This document shows, piece after piece, positions 25,544 to 36,323 of a DNA stretch of 64,000 bases (positions are counted from its first letter, which is position 1; each line of letters begins with the position of its first letter). Source of the stretch: Halomonas gemina (GTDB lineage Bacteria > Pseudomonadota > Gammaproteobacteria > Pseudomonadales > Halomonadaceae); assembly GCF_023554995.1 (NCBI RefSeq), contig NZ_JAMJPK010000006.1:301415-365414 (forward strand). The letters run 5' to 3'. Below the pieces are notes generated by a model that saw only the letters and a program-made list of their open reading frames with translations, was not told the DNA's origin and made no database searches. A program made the translations under genes and the position numbers.

Positions 25544-26764
25544 ATGACCTCGCTACCCCTGACCCCCGACTACGATGCCTGGCCCATCGAGGCCGATCTC
25601 GAGGCCGTCTCCTTCACACAGCGCCTGGTGACGGTGCGCTGGAGCGACGGACGCCAGAGTCGCTACCACGGCGTCTGGCTGCGCGAGAACGCCGCCGACG
25701 ACACCACCGTCAACCCGGCGACACGCGAGCGCATCCTGGATCTCTCCACCCTGCCGGCCTGGCCCGAGATCGCCGCAGCCGAGATCGATGCCGCCGGCGC
25801 GCTGTGCGTGGAGTTCGTGCCCGAGGAGCGCCGACTGCGCTTCCACCCCGGCTGGCTGCACGCCCACGACTACGACAATGCCGGCGATCCCGAGGCACCG
25901 CTGGTGACGGTGACGACCTGGCAGGGCGGCCCCGGGGAAGGCCCGGAGAGCCTCGATGCCGCCGGCCTGCTCGACACCGAAGCGGGTGACGAGGCCGAGG
26001 AGGCGATCCTTGCCCCGGCCCTGGAAAGCGTGCTGGGCAGGGGGCTGGTGCGCCTGCGCGGCCTGCCCACCGAGCCCGGCTCGCTGGAGGCCATCGCCCG
26101 GCGCATCGGCCCGCTGCGGCCCACCAACTTCGGGCTGCTGTTCGACGTCAAGGCCAAGCCCGATCCTGACTCCAATGCCTATACCGCCATCGCGCTGCCG
26201 CCCCACGTCGACCTGCCGACCCGGGAGTACCAGCCGGGGCTGCAGATGCTGCACTGCCTGAAGAACAGCGTGGAAGGCGGCGAGGCGGTGATGCTCGACG
26301 GCTTCGCCGTGGCCGAGGCGCTGCGCGAACGCGCCCCGGAAGCCTTCGCCACCCTGACTCGGGTGCGCTGGTGCTACGCCAATACCGCCAGGACCACCGA
26401 CTACGTCTGGTACGCGCCGATGATCCGCCTCGACGCGCGCGGCGAGCTGCTCGAGGTGCGCATCGCCGACTTCCTGCGCGGCCCGCTGCAGGCGCCCTTC
26501 GCGGAGGTGGAGCCGGCCTATGAGGCGCTGATGACCCTGCAGCGCATGCTGCATGAGCCCGCATTCGCCATCCGCTTCACCTATCGCCCCGGCGACCTGG
26601 TGATCTTCGATAACCGCCGCCTGCTGCATGCCCGCGATGCCTTCGAGGGCGCAAGCGGCCACCGCTGGCTGCAGGGCTGCTACATGGAGCGCGACGAGAT
26701 CCGCTCGCGCTACCGCATGGTGCTGCGCGCGCGGCGCCAGCGGCGGGTCGCTGCCGAGGCCTGA
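25544..26764 (+). CDS. Gamma-butyrobetaine dioxygenase (2-oxoglutarate/Fe(II)-dependent)
   Basis: A 406-residue TauD/BBOX-type protein converting gamma-butyrobetaine to L-carnitine. The N-terminal GBBH-like domain (about 15-105) has GVWLRENAADDT and FHPGWLHAHDYDN. The dioxygenase domain has GLVRLRGLPTEPGSLEAIA, the Fe ligands H221 and D223 (PPHVDLPTREYQPG) and H362 (RRLLHARDAFEG). The cysteine cluster that binds zinc in the N-terminal domain of other BBOX enzymes (DNCxCxxC after WLR) is absent here. The start at 25544 was chosen because it begins the GBBH domain; the 32 upstream in-frame codons look like intergenic DNA. Context beside cdhCABR links butyrobetaine to carnitine degradation. Confidence 0.9.
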   Translation: MTSLPLTPDYDAWPIEADLEAVSFTQRLVTVRWSDGRQSRYHGVWLRENAADDTTVNPATRERILDLSTLPAWPEIAAAEIDAAGALCVEFVPEERRLRFHPGWLHAHDYDNAGDPEAPLVTVTTWQGGPGEGPESLDAAGLLDTEAGDEAEEAILAPALESVLGRGLVRLRGLPTEPGSLEAIARRIGPLRPTNFGLLFDVKAKPDPDSNAYTAIALPPHVDLPTREYQPGLQMLHCLKNSVEGGEAVMLDGFAVAEALRERAPEAFATLTRVRWCYANTARTTDYVWYAPMIRLDARGELLEVRIADFLRGPLQAPFAEVEPAYEALMTLQRMLHEPAFAIRFTYRPGDLVIFDNRRLLHARDAFEGASGHRWLQGCYMERDEIRSRYRMVLRARRQRRVAAEA

Positions 26765-27136
26765 GGCCTCGCGACAGCTTGCTTTCGCTCCCTTCCCCCT
26801 TTCTCTCACTATTCGTCGCTCCGCCGGCAATGGCCGTTCATGGCCCCAGCGGTTCGACGGCTTTTGCGTTTGGCACTCGCCAGGCTCATGGGTCGTGGTC
26901 TGGCGCACTCGAGTATGTGGGGGTGTCATTGATGTCGTGAAGGTAGTCCCCTTGTGAGGCTGCCACCTGAAGATGTCTCTTCCCATGCCCGAAATACGGC
27001 GGGCGTGGCCACCTTGAGTCGCGGGGTGGAGATTGGCGAAGGATGGCGGGGCTGATTCTGCTTTATGTGGTGCTGGCGCGGGTGGAGGGATACGCTGGAT
27101 CCTTGGATCGAGTCCGGGATTGGAGATTTGCTTGTC
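26765..27136. other. Intergenic region between dioxygenase and GlxA-family regulator genes
   Basis: These 372 bases carry no supported gene. Codon structure of the dioxygenase ends at 26764 and the next clear domain begins after 27137. A TTGGCACTCGCCAGGCT string (26870-26886) has GG and GC ten bases apart but lacks the TTG of a sigma54 -12 element. No strong terminator or promoter was found. Confidence 0.4.
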
Positions 27137-28192
27137 ATGACGCCTGGAGCCACTACGGGCCTCCTTCGCCAGGGAGAACCCCTGTCGGTCGGCTTCGTCC
27201 TGCTGCACCGCTTCACCCTGCTGCCCTTCGCCGCCTTCGTCGACTGCCTGCGCCTGGCCGCCGACGAGGGGGATCGCAGCCGTCAGCTGCGCTGCCACTG
27301 GACCTTCATGACCAGCACCGGGCAGGAGGCCCTCTCCAGCTGCGGTGCCGCCATCTCGCCCTGCCTGTCGTTTCGCGACCCCGGCGAGTTCGACTACATC
27401 GTGGTGATCGGCGGCGTGCAGGCTCAGAAGGAGCGCCAGGATTCCACCGCCCTGGCCTACCTGCGCCAGGCGGCCGAGGCCGGTGTGCCGCTGGTGGGCC
27501 TGTGCACCGGCGTCTTCGCCCTGATCCAGGCGGGGTTGATGAAGGGGCGGCGCTGCTGCGTCAGCTGGTACCACCATCGCGACATGATGCAGCGTTTTCC
27601 CGCCATCGAGCCGGTGGCCGATCGGCTGTTCATCGACGACGGGGACCGCCTTACCTGTGCAGGCGGGGCGGCGGCGGCGGATCTGGCCGCCTATCTGGTC
27701 GAGCGACACCTGGGCAAGGCCTGGGCCATGAAGAGCCTCAACATCATGCTGCTCGATGAGGCCCGCGTCGGCACGCACCCTCAGCCGCAGCCGGTGGTCT
27801 TCGGCAAGATCGAGGATCGCCTGGTGCGCCGGGCCATCGCCGTGCTCGAGCAGCACCTGGGCGAGGCCATCTCGATGGATGCGCTGGCCGAGCGGGTGGG
27901 CACCTCACGCCGGCACCTGGAGCGCCGCTTCCGCGAGATCCTCGGCGTCGGGCCTCAGAAGTTCGCCCGTGACCTGCGCCTGCGCTACGGCCTGTGGCTG
28001 CTGCACTACACCGGCAAGAGCATCACCGAGATCGGCGAGCGCTGCGGTTTCGCCGACACGGCCCACTTCTCACGCCACTTCCGCAGCGCCTTCGACATGA
28101 CCCCCTCGGAGATGCGCAAGCGCGCCGTCGAGCCCGGCAGCGACCGGGTCGACCCCTTCTTCCTGCATATCGACGGCCGCCCCACACCCTGA
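27137..28192 (+). CDS. GlxA-family AraC-type regulator, SouR-like
   Basis: A 351-residue regulator with a DJ-1/PfpI-like N-terminal domain (VGFVLLHRFTLLPFAAFVDC; DYIVVIGGVQAQ; VGLCTGVFALIQAGLMKGRR; CAGGAAAADLAAYLV) and a C-terminal AraC HTH (SMDALAERVGTSRRHLERRF; TEIGERCGFADTAHFSRHFR). It lies directly upstream of glyA-soxBDAG, which in Pseudomonas are controlled by GbdR and in part linked to the sarcosine-responsive GlxA regulator SouR. Its location makes a sarcosine or related ligand plausible, but this is inference. The start at 27137 (MTPGATTG) has GGAG 12 nt upstream; codons before it look non-coding. Confidence 0.8.
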   Translation: MTPGATTGLLRQGEPLSVGFVLLHRFTLLPFAAFVDCLRLAADEGDRSRQLRCHWTFMTSTGQEALSSCGAAISPCLSFRDPGEFDYIVVIGGVQAQKERQDSTALAYLRQAAEAGVPLVGLCTGVFALIQAGLMKGRRCCVSWYHHRDMMQRFPAIEPVADRLFIDDGDRLTCAGGAAAADLAAYLVERHLGKAWAMKSLNIMLLDEARVGTHPQPQPVVFGKIEDRLVRRAIAVLEQHLGEAISMDALAERVGTSRRHLERRFREILGVGPQKFARDLRLRYGLWLLHYTGKSITEIGERCGFADTAHFSRHFRSAFDMTPSEMRKRAVEPGSDRVDPFFLHIDGRPTP

Positions 28193-28476
28193 GCCCTCGG
28201 TTATCCCCTACTGATCGCGTGCCCTCACGCCTGCCGTGAGGACGCCTCGGTCCGGCGCCTCCCGCTTGTCGAGCGGCCGTCAGTGTGCCCCGGCGTTCAT
28301 GAATCCTGTCGCATCTGTTCAATCCCTTCCCGTAGCCGTCGTCTTTAATCGATGCGTACGCCGGACGCGCTGCATGGCGGTTATCCACGCATAAGGACTT
28401 CAAATTTTACCGCTGGCAGGTTGCCGACAGATTCAAGGAACACCCTGCCCGCTATCGATAACAACAGGAGTTAGTC

Positions 28477-29796
<1,320 letters not shown>

Positions 29797-29834
29797 TCGC
29801 CTTAACGAGTCAGGAGCGGTTTCAGGAGAGAGTC

Positions 29835-31085
29835 ATGCAACGCTATTCAGGCTTCGGGCTGGCGAAACACGCGCTCAGCCATCATGAGAACTGGGAGCGC
29901 CAGTGGCGCAACCCCACGCCCAAGAAGCAGTACGACGTGATCATCGTCGGCGGCGGCGGCCATGGCCTGGCCACCGCCTACTACCTGGCCAAGGAGCACG
30001 GCATCACCAACGTGGCGGTGGTGGAGAAGGGCTGGCTGGGCGGCGGAAACACCGCCCGCAACACCACCATCGTGCGCTCCAACTATCTCTGGGACGAGGC
30101 GGCGGCGCTCTACGAGCACTCCATGAAGCTGTGGGAGGGGCTCTCCCAGGATCTCAACTACAATGTGATGTTCTCCCAGCGCGGCGTGCTCAACCTGGGC
30201 CATACCCTGCAGGACATGCGAGATATCCAGCGCCGGGTCAACGCCAACCGCCTGAACGGCATCGACGGCGAGGTGCTGGACGCCAAGGGCGTGCAGGAGA
30301 TCGTGCCGATCATGGACTGCTCGAAGAACGCCCGCTATCCGATCCTCGGCGCCTCCTGGCAGCCGCGGGCCGGCGTGGCGCGCCATGACGCCGTGGCCTG
30401 GGGCTTCGCCCGGGCCGCCGATGCGCTGGGCGTGGACATCCTGCAGAACACCGAGGTCACCGGCTTCAAGATCCGCGACGGCCGGGTCTACGGGGTGCAT
30501 ACCAACCGCGGTGACATCGAGGCGAAGACCGTGGGCTGCGTGGCGGCGGGCAACTCGGGGGTGCTGGCGAAGATGGCCGGCTTCCGGCTGCCGCTGGAGT
30601 CCCATCCGCTGCAGGCGCTGGTCTCCGAGCCACTCAAGCCGGTGCTGGATACCGTGGTGATGTCCAACCACGTGCACGGCTACATCAGCCAGACCGACAA
30701 GGGCGACCTGGTGATCGGCGCCGGCATCGACGGCTACAACGGCTACGGCCAGCGCGGCAGCTACCCCACCGTGGAGCACACCCTGCAGGCCATCGTCGAG
30801 ATGTTCCCGATCTTCTCGCGAGTGCGCATGAACCGGCAGTGGGGCGGCATCGTCGATACCTGTCCGGACGCCTGCCCGATCCTCTCCGCCACGCCGGTCA
30901 AGGGGCTCTTTTTCAACTGTGGCTGGGGGACCGGCGGCTTCAAGGCCACGCCGGGCTCCGGAAACGTCTTCGCCTGGACCCTGGCCAAGAACCAGGCCCA
31001 TCCGATCGCGGCGCCGTTCTCCATCGACCGTTTCCACTCCGGGGCGTTGGTCGATGAGCACGGCGCGGCCGGGGTCGCCCACTAA
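29835..31085 (+). CDS. soxB: Sarcosine oxidase subunit beta
   Basis: A 416-residue FAD subunit of heterotetrameric sarcosine oxidase. The dinucleotide motif [20 protein letters not shown] is near residue 35, followed by [40 protein letters not shown], and the C-terminal [17 protein letters not shown]. It oxidises sarcosine to glycine together with SoxD, SoxA and SoxG, transferring the methyl group to THF or releasing formaldehyde. The start at 29835 has AGGAGAG upstream. The stop codon is immediately followed by a 128-bp inverted-repeat element that separates it from soxD. Confidence 0.97.
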   Translation: MQRYSGFGLAKHALSHHENWERQWRNPTPKKQYDVIIVGGGGHGLATAYYLAKEHGITNVAVVEKGWLGGGNTARNTTIVRSNYLWDEAAALYEHSMKLWEGLSQDLNYNVMFSQRGVLNLGHTLQDMRDIQRRVNANRLNGIDGEVLDAKGVQEIVPIMDCSKNARYPILGASWQPRAGVARHDAVAWGFARAADALGVDILQNTEVTGFKIRDGRVYGVHTNRGDIEAKTVGCVAAGNSGVLAKMAGFRLPLESHPLQALVSEPLKPVLDTVVMSNHVHGYISQTDKGDLVIGAGIDGYNGYGQRGSYPTVEHTLQAIVEMFPIFSRVRMNRQWGGIVDTCPDACPILSATPVKGLFFNCGWGTGGFKATPGSGNVFAWTLAKNQAHPIAAPFSIDRFHSGALVDEHGAAGVAH

Positions 31086-31213
31086 CTTCTGCGAGCTGCG
31101 CCACGCGATGGCTGCGTTGTCCGACTCATCTGCGTCCTCATGTACCTACCCCGTACACTGCGTCGCCTCTTTCGTCGGACGCCTTGCCCTCAAGCGGCTC
31201 GCTGGCGCAGAAG
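31086..31213. repeat. 128-bp nested inverted-repeat element (MITE/REP-like) between soxB and soxD
   Basis: The element has perfect 8-bp ends CTTCTGCG (31086-31093) and CGCAGAAG (31206-31213). Inside it are matched pairs GTCCGAC/GTCGGAC (31119-31125, 31174-31180) and TGTAC/GTACA (31141-31145, 31153-31157), with the two outer pairs sharing one centre at 31149.5 and the inner pair within half a base of it. The whole sequence could fold into one long interrupted hairpin. It begins at the base after the soxB stop and ends 37 nt before soxD. It has no coding capacity, and no target duplication is evident. It resembles dispersed palindromic elements of proteobacterial genomes. Confidence 0.75.
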
Positions 31214-31249
31214 CCCAGAGTTCTTATCCCGATAAGGGGGAATAAAAAA

Positions 31250-31624
31250 ATGTTCCATATCTACTGCCCCTACTGCGAGGAGCACCGCGAGGAAGAGGAG
31301 TTCCATGCCAAGGGCCAGGCGCATATCGCCCGCCCCGCGGACCCCGAGGCCTGTTCCGACGAGCAGTGGGGCGACTACCTTTTCTTCCGCGACAACCCGC
31401 GCGGCATCCACCATGAGCTGTGGGTGCACGCCGTGGGCTGCCGCAAGTTCTTCAACATCACGCGCAACACCGTGAGCTACGAGATCCTCGAGACCTACAA
31501 GATGGGCGAGCGGCCGCGCTTCACCGCCGAGCATCCCGAGGGCAAGCCCGCCGAGACAGTGGCTGCCGAGAAGGTCGCCGACGAGGCGGACATGGTCGAG
31601 CGTCAGGAAGGAGTCAAGGCATGA
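31250..31624 (+). CDS. soxD: Sarcosine oxidase subunit delta
   Basis: A 124-residue zinc-binding SoxD subunit. Ligands are visible in MFHIYCPYCEEHREEEEFH and the later HELWVHAVGCRKFFNITRNT, where the third cysteine and histidines lie. The family is about 90-110 residues; this one has a charged C-terminal tail (AEHPEGKPAETVAAEKVADE). The start at 31250 is preceded by AAGGGGG. Its stop overlaps the soxA start by 3 nt (ATGA). Confidence 0.95.
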   Translation: MFHIYCPYCEEHREEEEFHAKGQAHIARPADPEACSDEQWGDYLFFRDNPRGIHHELWVHAVGCRKFFNITRNTVSYEILETYKMGERPRFTAEHPEGKPAETVAAEKVADEADMVERQEGVKA

Positions 31625-34600
31625 GCCAGTCGTCGAATCAGCCGAATCGTCTTGGCGAGGGCGGACGCATCGATCGCGCTCGTACCCTGAGCTTCACCTT
31701 CAATGGCAAGCGCTATCAGGGCCATGCCGGCGACATCCTGGCCTCGGCGCTGCTCGCCAACGGGGTGGACATCGTCAACCGCAGCTTCAAGTACTCGCGG
31801 CCGCGCGGCATCGTCGCCGCCGGCGCCGAGGAGCCCAATGCGCTGGTCCAGCTGGGCAGCACCGAGGCGGCCCAGGTGCCCAACGTACGTGCCACCCAGC
31901 AGGCGCTGTTCGAGGGCCTCACGGCACAGAGCACCAACGGCTGGCCGAACGTCCAGCGCGATGTCATGAGCCTGGTCGGCAAGCTGGGCGGTCGCTTCAT
32001 GCCGCCGGGATTCTACTACAAGACCTTCATGGCGCCGGCCTCCATGTGGATGACTTACGAGAAGTATATCCGCAAGGGCGCGGGCCTGGGCCGCAGCCCC
32101 ATGGAGCGCGACCCTGACAGCTATGACCACCTCAACCAGCACTGCGACCTGCTGGTGATCGGCGCCGGCCCCGCGGGCCTGGCGGCGGCGCTGACCGCGG
32201 CACGTGGCGGGGCCCGGGTGATCCTCTGCGACGAGCAGGAGGAGATGGGCGGCTCGCTGCTCGACAGCCGCGAGCTGCTCGACCACCAGCCCGCCGCCCG
32301 CTGGGCCGAGCAGGTGGTCGCCGAGCTGGCCGGGCGCGACAACGTCACCCTGCTGGCCCGCACCACCGCCAATGGCTATCACGACCATCACTTCGTGACC
32401 CTGCACGAGCGGCGCACCGAGCACCTCGGCGAGACCGCGCCGACGGTCAACGGCTATCGTCCCGCGCGGTCGCGCATGCATCGCGTGCGTGCCGGCCAGG
32501 TGGTGTTGGCCACCGGCGCCCACGAGCGGCCGCTGGTCTACGCCGGTAACGACGTGCCGGGCAACCTGGTCGCCGGGGCGGTCTCCACCTATATCCGCCG
32601 CTTTGGGGTGGTGCCGGGCGAGAAGCTGGTGCTCTCCGTCAGCAACGACCACGCCTACCGCGCCGCCCTGGACTGGGACGAGGCCGGCCGCGAGGTGGTG
32701 GCCATCGTCGACGCCCGCCTGGCGCCGGACGGCGACCTGGTGGAACAGGCCCGTGCCCGCGGCATCCGCATCATCGAAGGCGCGGCCGTGCTCGAGGCCA
32801 AGGGGAGCACTCGCGTGAGCGGCGCCCGCGTCGCCACGATCGACGCCGAGGCCTTCACGGTCACCGGCCAGGCCGAGACCCTGGCCTGCGACACCATCGC
32901 CAGCTCCGGCGGCTACAGCCCGGTGATTCACCTGGCCTCCCACACCGGCGCGCGGCCGACCTGGAACGACGAGATCCTCGGCTTTGTGCCCAGCCTGGTG
33001 AAGGGCGTGCACGCCGCCGGCAGTGCGCGTGGCATGCATGACCTGGCCAAGGGCCTGGCCGACGGGGTTGCCAAGGCGTGCGAGGCGCTCAGCGCGCTGG
33101 GCCTGTCGGCCGATGCCATCACGCTGCCCCAGGTCGATGCCATCCGCGAAGGCAGTGGCTGCGCGCTCTACCAGGTGCCCCACGAGAAGCCGACCCTGCG
33201 CGCGCCGAAGCAGTTCGTCGACCTTCAGAACGACGTCACCTCGGCGGCCATCGAGCTGGCGACCCGCGAGGGGTTCGAGTCCATCGAGCACGTCAAGCGC
33301 TACACTGCCATGGGCTTCGGTACCGACCAGGGTAAGCTCGGCAACATCAATGGCATGGCCATCGCCGCGCGCTGCCTGGGCAAGTCGATCCCCGAGGTGG
33401 GCACCACGGTATTCCGGCCCAACTACACCCCGGTGACCTTCGGCGCCATCGTCGGCCGCCACTGCCGCGAGCTGTTCGATCCCGAGCGCTATACCGCCCT
33501 GCACCAGTGGCATGTCGAGAACGGCGCCGAGTTCGAGGAAGTGGGCCAGTGGAAGCGCCCCTGGTACTTCCCGAAAACCGTCAATGGCAAGCAGGAGAGC
33601 CTGGACGAGGCCGTCGCCCGCGAGTGCCTGGCGGTACGCGAGAAGGTCGGCATCCTCGACGCCTCGACCCTCGGCAAGATCGACATCCAGGGCCCCGACG
33701 CCCGCGAGTTCCTGGGGCGCATCTACACCAACAAGTGGGCCAAGCTGGCGCCCGGCCGCGCCCGCTACGGGCTGATGTGCAAGGACGACGGCATGCTGAT
33801 GGACGACGGCACCACCAGCTGCCTGGCCGAGAACCACTTCCTGATGACCACCACCACCGGTGGCGCTGCCGGAGTGATGGAGTGGCTTGAACTGTGGCAC
33901 CAGACCGAGTGGCCGGAGCTGGACGTCACCTTCACTTCGGTGACCGACCACTGGGCGACCATGACGGTGACCGGGCCCGAGGCACGCAAGCTGCTCGCCG
34001 AGATCACCGACATCGACCTCGACCGCGACGCCTTCACGTTCATGGACTGGCGCGAGGGCAAGGTGGCGGACGTGCCGGCGCGGGTGTTCCGGATCTCCTT
34101 CACCGGCGAGCTCGCCTACGAGATCAACGTCCAGGCCAACTACGCCATGCACGTCTGGAAGACCCTGTTCGCGCACGGCGAGAAGTACGGCCTGACCCCC
34201 TACGGCACCGAGACCATGCATGTCCTGAGGGCGGAGAAGGGCTTCATCATCGCCGGCCAGGACACCGACGGCTCGGTGACCCCAGAGGATCTGGGTATGC
34301 AGTGGGCCGTCGGCTACGACAAGCCCAACTCCTGGGTGGGCAAGCGGGCCCTGTCGCGCTCCGACACCCGTCGCGCCGACCGCAAGCAGCTGGTGGGCCT
34401 CAGGCCCAAGGATCCCAAGGTGGTGCTGGAGGAGGGGGCCCAGATCGTCTTCGATCCGGATCACGCCATCCCCATGCCCATGGTGGGTCACGTGACCTCC
34501 AGCTACTACAGCCCGACGCTGGGCAGCGGCTTCGCCCTCGCCGTGGTCAAGGGCGGCCAGTCGCGCATGGGTGAGACCGTCTACCTGCCCATGGCCGACG

Positions 34601-34671
34601 GCAAGACCCACGCCGCGGAAATCGTCGGCACGATCTTTGTTGATCCCAAGGGAGAGCGCCAGAATGTCTGA
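31621..34671 (+). CDS. soxA: Sarcosine oxidase subunit alpha
   Basis: A 1016-residue SoxA. The N-terminal ubiquitin-like domain (about 15-100) has RTLSFTFNGKRYQGHAGDIL and FKYSRPRGIVAAGAEEPNAL. The NAD-binding domain begins near 175 with LVIGAGPAGLAAALTAARGG and includes TGAHERPLVYAGNDVPGNLV. The C-terminal half (about 620-1016) is a GcvT-type folate domain with LGKIDIQGPDAREFLGRIYT and FTGELAYEINVQANYAMHVW. This layout binds NAD and THF and makes 5,10-methylene-THF. GGAAGGAG precedes the ATG. It overlaps soxD by 4 nt and soxG by 8 nt. Confidence 0.97.
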   Translation: MSQSSNQPNRLGEGGRIDRARTLSFTFNGKRYQGHAGDILASALLANGVDIVNRSFKYSRPRGIVAAGAEEPNALVQLGSTEAAQVPNVRATQQALFEGLTAQSTNGWPNVQRDVMSLVGKLGGRFMPPGFYYKTFMAPASMWMTYEKYIRKGAGLGRSPMERDPDSYDHLNQHCDLLVIGAGPAGLAAALTAARGGARVILCDEQEEMGGSLLDSRELLDHQPAARWAEQVVAELAGRDNVTLLARTTANGYHDHHFVTLHERRTEHLGETAPTVNGYRPARSRMHRVRAGQVVLATGAHERPLVYAGNDVPGNLVAGAVSTYIRRFGVVPGEKLVLSVSNDHAYRAALDWDEAGREVVAIVDARLAPDGDLVEQARARGIRIIEGAAVLEAKGSTRVSGARVATIDAEAFTVTGQAETLACDTIASSGGYSPVIHLASHTGARPTWNDEILGFVPSLVKGVHAAGSARGMHDLAKGLADGVAKACEALSALGLSADAITLPQVDAIREGSGCALYQVPHEKPTLRAPKQFVDLQNDVTSAAIELATREGFESIEHVKRYTAMGFGTDQGKLGNINGMAIAARCLGKSIPEVGTTVFRPNYTPVTFGAIVGRHCRELFDPERYTALHQWHVENGAEFEEVGQWKRPWYFPKTVNGKQESLDEAVARECLAVREKVGILDASTLGKIDIQGPDAREFLGRIYTNKWAKLAPGRARYGLMCKDDGMLMDDGTTSCLAENHFLMTTTTGGAAGVMEWLELWHQTEWPELDVTFTSVTDHWATMTVTGPEARKLLAEITDIDLDRDAFTFMDWREGKVADVPARVFRISFTGELAYEINVQANYAMHVWKTLFAHGEKYGLTPYGTETMHVLRAEKGFIIAGQDTDGSVTPEDLGMQWAVGYDKPNSWVGKRALSRSDTRRADRKQLVGLRPKDPKVVLEEGAQIVFDPDHAIPMPMVGHVTSSYYSPTLGSGFALAVVKGGQSRMGETVYLPMADGKTHAAEIVGTIFVDPKGERQNV

Positions 34672-35314
34672 TCACACTGCGACCTGGTACAACCTCTATG
34701 ACGCCCGGCCCCACTCCGAGGTCCCGGCCGAGTCCCCGCTGGCCTGGTCCTACCACCATAGTGGCCGCCCGTCGGTCAGTCAGAAGAGCCGCGTGGTGCT
34801 GCGCGAGCGCGCCATGGCGGGCCACCTGATCCTGCGTGGCGGGGCCATCGTCCTCGACGAGGCGGTGCGCGGGGTGCTGGGGTTCGGTCTGCCGGGCCGA
34901 CCCAACACCCTGACCCTGGACGAGCGTGGCGAGCGCTCGATTCAGTGGCTCTCGCCCGACGAGTGGCTGCTGATCGTCCCCGGCGGCGAGGAGTTCGCCC
35001 TGGAGAAGCGGCTGCGCGAGGCCCTGGGCGACGCCCACTACGCCATCGTCAACGCCAGCGGCGGCCAGACCCTGATCGAGCTGACGGGCGACAAGGCCCG
35101 CGAGCTCTTGATGAAGTCGACGCCCTACGACGTCCACCCGGAGGCTTTCCCGGTGGGCAAGGGCGTGACCACGGTGTTCGCCAAGGCCAACCTGATCCTG
35201 CGCCGCCCCACGGAGGAGCGCTGGGAACTGGTGCTGCGCCGCAGCTTCGCCGACTACCTCTATCGCTGGATCCTGGATGCCGGCGCCGAGTACGCCATCG
35301 GCGTGGAAGAGTGA
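34664..35314 (+). CDS. soxG: Sarcosine oxidase subunit gamma
   Basis: A 216-residue SoxG subunit with the GcvT-like fold. Recognisable parts are WLSPDEWLLIVPGGEE near residue 100, NASGGQTLIELTGDKARELL and VLRRSFADYLYRWILDAGAEY at the end (shortened: VLRRSFADYLYRWILDAGAE). It completes the soxBDAG set. The ATG overlaps the soxA stop by 8 nt (ATGTCTGA) with GGGAGAG upstream, so translation is probably coupled. Confidence 0.95.
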   Translation: MSDHTATWYNLYDARPHSEVPAESPLAWSYHHSGRPSVSQKSRVVLRERAMAGHLILRGGAIVLDEAVRGVLGFGLPGRPNTLTLDERGERSIQWLSPDEWLLIVPGGEEFALEKRLREALGDAHYAIVNASGGQTLIELTGDKARELLMKSTPYDVHPEAFPVGKGVTTVFAKANLILRRPTEERWELVLRRSFADYLYRWILDAGAEYAIGVEE

Positions 35315-35376
35315 CAGCTGTGGCTTGATAGTAGGGAGAGGGCCGGCATCTGTCGGCCCCTTTCGGGAGAGATGAG

Positions 35377-36243
35377 ATGCAAGACAACAACAATCGCTGG
35401 ATCCTGGCGGCCCAGTGCCCGAGCCGGCTGGGCACCGTGGACGTGGTCACCCGCTTCCTCAAGGAGAGCCGCTGCTACATCACCGAACAGCACTCCTTTG
35501 ACGACCGGCTCAGCGGGCGCTTCTTCATCCGCACCGAGTTCCGTCCGGAAGATGAGGGCTTCGATGCCGAGGCCTTCCAGGCCGAGTTCGCCGCGCGCGC
35601 CGCCGAGTTCGAGATGACCTTCGAGCTGACCGCCCCCGGTACGCGGATACCGGTGGTGATCATGGTCTCCAAGGCCGACCACTGCCTCAACGACCTGCTC
35701 TATCGCTACCGCATCGGCCAGTTGCCCATCGAGATCCGTGCCATCGTCTCCAACCACCCGGACCTGGAGAACCTGGCGACGTGGCACGGCCTTCCCTACC
35801 ACCACCTCCCGATCACGCCGGAGACCAAGCCCGAGCAGGAGGCGCAGGTGTGGTCGGTGGTCAAGGAGTCCGGGGCCGAGCTGGTGATACTCGCCCGCTA
35901 CATGCAGGTCCTTTCCAGCGACATGTGCGAGAAGCTCAGCGGCCGCGCGATCAACATCCACCACTCGCTGCTGCCGGGCTTCAAGGGGGCGAAGCCCTAT
36001 CACCAGGCCTACGAGAAGGGCGTCAAGCTGGTCGGTGCCACGGCTCATTACATCAACGACGACCTCGATGAGGGACCGATCATCACCCAGGGCGTGGAGC
36101 CGGTGAGTCACGCCGACTACCCCGAGGACCTGGTGGCCAAGGGGCGCGACGTCGAGTGCCTCACCCTGGCCCGAGCGGTGGCCCTGCATGTGGAGCGGCG
36201 CGTCTTCCTGCACGCCAGGCGCACCGTGGTCTTCGACCGCTAG
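35377..36243 (+). CDS. purU: Formyltetrahydrofolate deformylase
   Basis: A 288-residue PurU with an N-terminal ACT domain (WILAAQCPSRLGTVDVVTRF) and a C-terminal formyltransferase-type catalytic domain. The catalytic Asn, His and Asp are seen in INIHHSLLPGFKGAKPYHQA and HYINDDLDEGPII. It hydrolyses 10-formyl-THF to formate and THF, regenerating folate for sarcosine oxidase. It follows soxG by 62 nt, as purU2 does in Pseudomonas betaine operons, and has GGGAGAG before the ATG. Formate produced here could be oxidised by the formate dehydrogenase at the right edge of the window. Confidence 0.96.
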   Translation: MQDNNNRWILAAQCPSRLGTVDVVTRFLKESRCYITEQHSFDDRLSGRFFIRTEFRPEDEGFDAEAFQAEFAARAAEFEMTFELTAPGTRIPVVIMVSKADHCLNDLLYRYRIGQLPIEIRAIVSNHPDLENLATWHGLPYHHLPITPETKPEQEAQVWSVVKESGAELVILARYMQVLSSDMCEKLSGRAINIHHSLLPGFKGAKPYHQAYEKGVKLVGATAHYINDDLDEGPIITQGVEPVSHADYPEDLVAKGRDVECLTLARAVALHVERRVFLHARRTVVFDR

Positions 36244-36272
36244 CTGAGAGTTCTCGGTAGGTAGGCGCGAAT

Positions 36273-36294
36273 CGCCCCGGCACTGGCCGGGGCG
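36273..36294. terminator. Hairpin after purU, between convergent genes
   Basis: CGCCCCGGC (36273-36281) and GCCGGGGCG (36286-36294) form a perfect 9-bp stem around ACTG. It lies 30 nt after purU and 30 nt from the end of the opposing DUF411 gene. There is no T-tract. Confidence 0.5.
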
Positions 36295-36323
36295 AAGTCG
36301 TGATGGATGATCGGGATGGGCCC

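Noticed and set aside
26870..26886. Sigma54-like string TTGGCACTCGCCAGGCT
   Set aside because: The GG and GC spacing fits, but the -12 element lacks TTG and the following gene starts 250 nt downstream, so it is probably chance.
25553..27856. 767-codon minus-strand frame across the dioxygenase gene and intergenic DNA
   Set aside because: Antisense shadow of the dioxygenase and GlxA-regulator genes with low-complexity translation.
28193..28476. Possible glycine riboswitch before glyA
   Set aside because: The tandem glycine aptamer core sequences were not seen; only a simple CCTCACG/CGTGAGG hairpin is present.
31603..34611. 1002-codon minus-strand frame opposite soxA
   Set aside because: Mirror frame of soxA, with no motif and biased composition.
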